Source: Protonemura montana
Lineage: Eukaryota > Arthropoda > Insecta > Plecoptera > Nemouridae
NCBI GenBank assembly: GCA_947568835.1
Contig: OX387606.1
Location: 18,571,940 to 18,635,939 of the forward strand
Direction: 5' to 3'
Length of the DNA: 64,000 nucleotides
In this document: positions 60,801 to 64,000 of the stretch, one piece after another
How positions within the stretch are numbered: position 1 is the first letter of the stretch
Layout: each line of letters begins with the position of its first letter
Position numbers and translations under genes: made by a program
Notes under the pieces: generated by a model
Database searches by the model: none
Told to the model about the DNA's origin: nothing
Seen by the model: only the letters and a program-made list of their open reading frames with translations

Positions 60801-63700
60801 AGTGCGTTCGCATCAGCCAGCATTCTTCTCTAATTATATATTCATACGTCAGTCAGTCAGTCAGTCAGTCCGGTAGCTAGCCCTCTCCTTAATTAGCCAC
60901 TCGAGTGACCTGTGTCACCATTTAGCCCATGTGTCCACGTTTTCGCATCCCATACATATACCATGCGCCGAATGCGTGCCGCTGTAGTTTAAACACGATA
61001 GGCGGGGTGCAGGGTGGCTCACGGGGGTGGCTCACGGGGGTGGCAGGTAATTGGCGATAAAGGGACGAGATAACGAGGTACGCTTGTCCACCCCCCCCCC
61101 CCTGCCACCCGTTCCACACCCCGTGTGCACGGTTTCAACCCCAATAGCTCGTTGGACTGGATGACACAAGGCTAGCATACTAGCATTAGGAGTGAGAGAG
61201 CCACACGGTCACACAGCAAGCGTCGCTCCGATATATATAGCGGCAGTCAGCAGAAATATCCCTCGATGTGCGATATTTGCACAGACCGCTAAACAGAGTA
61301 CACAATGGCACCGCAATAGACAACACTGTGTAGCATTACTCTCCGTCTGTAGCGAGTATTCGGGGACAAGGTAGGTGGTGGATGTGCGCTATTTGCTTCG
61401 CTGTACAGGGGACTGATTAGTTAATAAAACACTAAACTAAACTAAACTATCGTTCGCTTGCTTCTGGACAGCGGACGTATTAGTTGTTTTCATTAGGGCC
61501 ACGGATAAAAGCATTTACGCTGCGATGGTTTTGAATATCGAAGAGAAAATGCACATTGTGGCGGTATAGATGGTTAGTTTGGAGGGGATTGTGGGACGAA
61601 GAAGTCCAACACGTCTCTGCTAATGCGATTGGTAGGATAGGATGCCACTGTTGGTTGCTGGGCGAAGATAGCTGATATTCCCAAAAGAGAGTCGCTATCT
61701 CCTGGTGGCAGGAGCATATACAACAATAGGTGGTGGCAGCAGTGGTGTTGCTGGTGGTGGTGGATTGGTGTGTTGCTGGGAATAGCAGCTAGCCACAAAA
61801 GCGTCTGCTTTGGTCCATGCCAGGGAGTTGGCAAAAATAGACAAGTCGATGTTTTACAAGAATCTCCGATTAAATAAGTAGACCATATTTTCAAAGGAAT
61901 ATGAAATTTCCACAAGTTTCAAGATTGAATGAAAGTTTGCATTTACTTTAGAAACTCCGATAAATCCGATAAAGTTTCTATATTTTTTAATCAAATTAAG
62001 TGCTCGTATATATTGCTGATAATTTTAAGAACCAATTTGATAAATGAAATAGAGTGAAGAACTGGGGGGGGGGGGGGGGGAAACTGGGCTACATATCAAT
62101 ATATATATATATATATATATATCTTGTTCGATAGCATGAATAGGAATGGGATATTGATTAACATTCTGAAAAGGAAATGCAGTTGGTTTACTACCGAGTG
62201 GTGGACTCTGTAAAATAGCATAAGCAGAAAGTTTGAGCAAAACCTCAGCAAAATAACCACACATGAATGTCGTACAATTTACAAGTACAATTAAACGGTA
62301 CGGGCACATGTTTGTGCAGCAGGTTAGCATAAATATGTATTGAAGTAACTGTATGAGCCCCTCGGTTGGCCCTTCATAAGTGCACCAAGGGCTCTTGAGG
62401 ACATGCATTTTGTGTAGTAATGTTAATGTACCACCGCGCTCACTCTAGGTTTACATTACACGACCGACTCAACTCTCAATTGTCTGCAAACCCACGTGCG
62501 AGCACAACAAAAATAATGCACGAACCAATAAAATGAGAATAGTTCTCAACGTGTGATTCGTGGCAAAGTAAAAAGCTATTCACCATATCGCATTTACCAC
62601 AACGAGAGGCAGTACAAGAAAATCAATTTTCTTTTCAGACAGACATGTTTTCTAGAATGGAATGACCTGAAATAACTGGAGGGTGGTATGTGTGTGTGTT
62701 TTGTGTGGGGAGAGCGGCAAGAGCTCTGGTGTAAGGGCCCGGGTCTGGCCTCGGCTTGCAGTACGGGTAGCGTGGAGTGCCTCGGAGTGCCGCATAGTGG
62801 CGCATTCAATCAGAACCCTGCAGCCTCAGGATCCATGCAACTGCATCTCAATCGACGGAGAAAATGCACGCGGAATAATTTATCAGCACACTACACTTTT
62901 CAGCGCGTTCTTTCAGCGCGCGTGTGTTTGGTATAGATGTTGATTTTATTTAACCTGATTCATTATAGTACTTTATAATTAAGTAATGCCCCTATTTACC
63001 TTTATATTCGAATGCTCTAATTTTATGTGAAAAGGGAGTTATTTTTCAATTCAAGCACTACAAAAATATGAGATATGAACAAAATATGAGTTTGAGATTA
63101 TTTTCAATTATAGTTGAATGTAGAATGTTAGTTTGGAGTTTCTCACTAAAATTAGGAGCAAATTAATTTTTTCCTCGTAAGATACACACAGGTAGCCTAT
63201 TGGATCTCATTGTCCCAAAATTTGCATGTCGATCGCTGGAGCGATTTAAAACATACGAATAGTACCTACCAATAGAACGCAGCGCGTTTTATTCAAGGAC
63301 TAAAAATTTATTTTTACATTACTCACATTTTGAAAAACTTGGAAAACCATTTTCATTGTTTTCTTGCAAAATAAAGTTGTGTTGATTTTCTACTCGTTTG
63401 CTCAATCCTCCTCTTGCATTGTTCGTATGTAATTTAGAGCTAAAACATAGCCGCCGTTTTGTGTTCGTTTGTGTCTAGATCAAATCAATTTGGAGCACAA
63501 AAGTTCAGTTTTTCCTGCACCAGCCTAGTGAGGTGGTGTACGTTGGAGCGATACGATTGTAGTGTTAGATTACATTTCATATCTATGACAATTCGCATGC
63601 CAACTGGCCAATTATAAAATAAACTGATTATGATGTGATAATGACGATGATCCAACCTGCTATGAACTGCAGTACTCATTTAACAAAATCCTGACCGAAC
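57870..63700. other. gene-poor stretch with simple repeats
   Basis: No supported gene. It holds a T20 run (59319-59338), GGCGTCG blocks (60179-60190, 60231-60266), (GTCA)n at about 60847-60870, C12 at 61091-61102, a G17 run (62064-62080) and an (AT)n run at about 62098-62122. A minus-strand ATG frame (62408-62025, 127 codons) crosses the last two and ends in low-complexity sequence. Confidence 0.4.
62064..62080 (+). repeat. poly(G) run, G17
   Basis: Seventeen consecutive G, followed within 20 bp by an (AT)n microsatellite. Confidence 0.88.
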
Positions 63701-64000
63701 GGTTTGGCGTGTTGGAAACACCGGTTCTCGTTAGATCACCGAAGTTAAGCAACACTGCGCTGAGTCAGGTATTGAATGGGTGACCATTATACACATGACC
63801 AGTTCTGTTCGGGAGAGAGGTTGGAGGGATGAAAGTTAGTACAGCAACTTCATTCGCCTTGCTTATCAACCTCTCGACAGCATGGATTTGTGGAGGAATC
63901 CTGCTGTTCGAGTTGTACCGTCCTTCGGAAGGGACGTGAAGCCGGTGGTCCCCTTGGTGCTCTTTGACAGGAGTAGGCTACGTGTCAGCTCCGGGTTTTC
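63701..64000 (+). mobile_element. 5S rRNA-derived SINE-like element, cut by the window end
   Basis: 63701-63785 closely resembles the 5' two-thirds of arthropod 5S rRNA. It includes ACACCGGTTCTCGTTAGATC, CGAAGTTAAGCA (box A region) and GAATGGGTGACC (box C), so the internal Pol III promoter is largely kept. The last third of 5S is missing and is replaced by unrelated sequence. This runs to TGTGGAGGAATC, TTCGA, a hairpin GTCCTTCGGAAGGGAC and GGTCCCC, which looks like a SINE body and tail. This chimeric layout fits a 5S-derived SINE (SINE3-type) better than a functional 5S gene. The 3' end lies beyond the window. Confidence 0.6.

Noticed and set aside
62025-62408. 127-codon minus-strand ATG frame
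   Set aside because: The last part is translated (AT)n and poly(G); the first part has no recognisable domain or splice context, so it is not called.
1-64000. CRISPR arrays, riboswitches, bacterial promoters or terminators
   Set aside because: No regular repeat-spacer structure was seen, and the sequence is clearly eukaryotic.

Overview
This window looks like a gene-poor, AT-leaning stretch of a nuclear animal genome, most likely an arthropod. It has no bacterial-style operons, almost no long reading frames, many simple repeats and homopolymer runs, RNA polymerase III-derived repeat sequences, and one complete LTR retrotransposon. The arthropod placement is an inference from the transposon type, the TCAGT initiator in its LTR and the arthropod-like 5S-derived sequence at the right edge. 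No host gene can be named with confidence.

The best-supported content is a full-length Ty3/Gypsy (Metaviridae) retrotransposon at 41263-49560, lying on the minus strand. It has two 389-bp LTRs that I read as identical, a 4-bp TTAC target-site duplication, a primer-binding site, a polypurine tract, gag with two CCHC zinc knuckles, and pol with protease, reverse transcriptase, RNase H and integrase. Pol is in the -1 frame relative to gag. The overlap holds a canonical slippery heptamer (CCCAAAC) 8 nt before a stem-loop, so Gag-Pol is probably made by programmed -1 frameshifting. Oddities are a D-P-G protease motif, a roughly 400-residue protease-RT linker carrying a 10-residue tandem repeat, and an A30 tract just after the pol stop. 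No env gene is visible.

Other mobile-type sequences are a probable terminal-inverted-repeat element (26072-26638), a tRNA-Ala-like sequence (29409-29481), a 5S rRNA-derived SINE-like sequence running off the right edge (63701-64000), and B-box-bearing SINE-like fragments near 1.4, 38.1 and 57 kb. A degenerate ~89-bp tandem repeat lies at 40199-40445, and long G/C and T homopolymer runs are scattered throughout.

The rest (1-41 kb and 49.6-63.7 kb) is mainly intergenic or intronic-looking DNA. A few short candidate coding exons are listed at low confidence (10198-10374, 13276-13563, 27152-27313, 32195-32293 minus, 36453-36764, 37040-37258 minus, 51179-51227). There are also two clusters of CREB/ATF-type TGACG sites (37612-37754 and 57798-57869).
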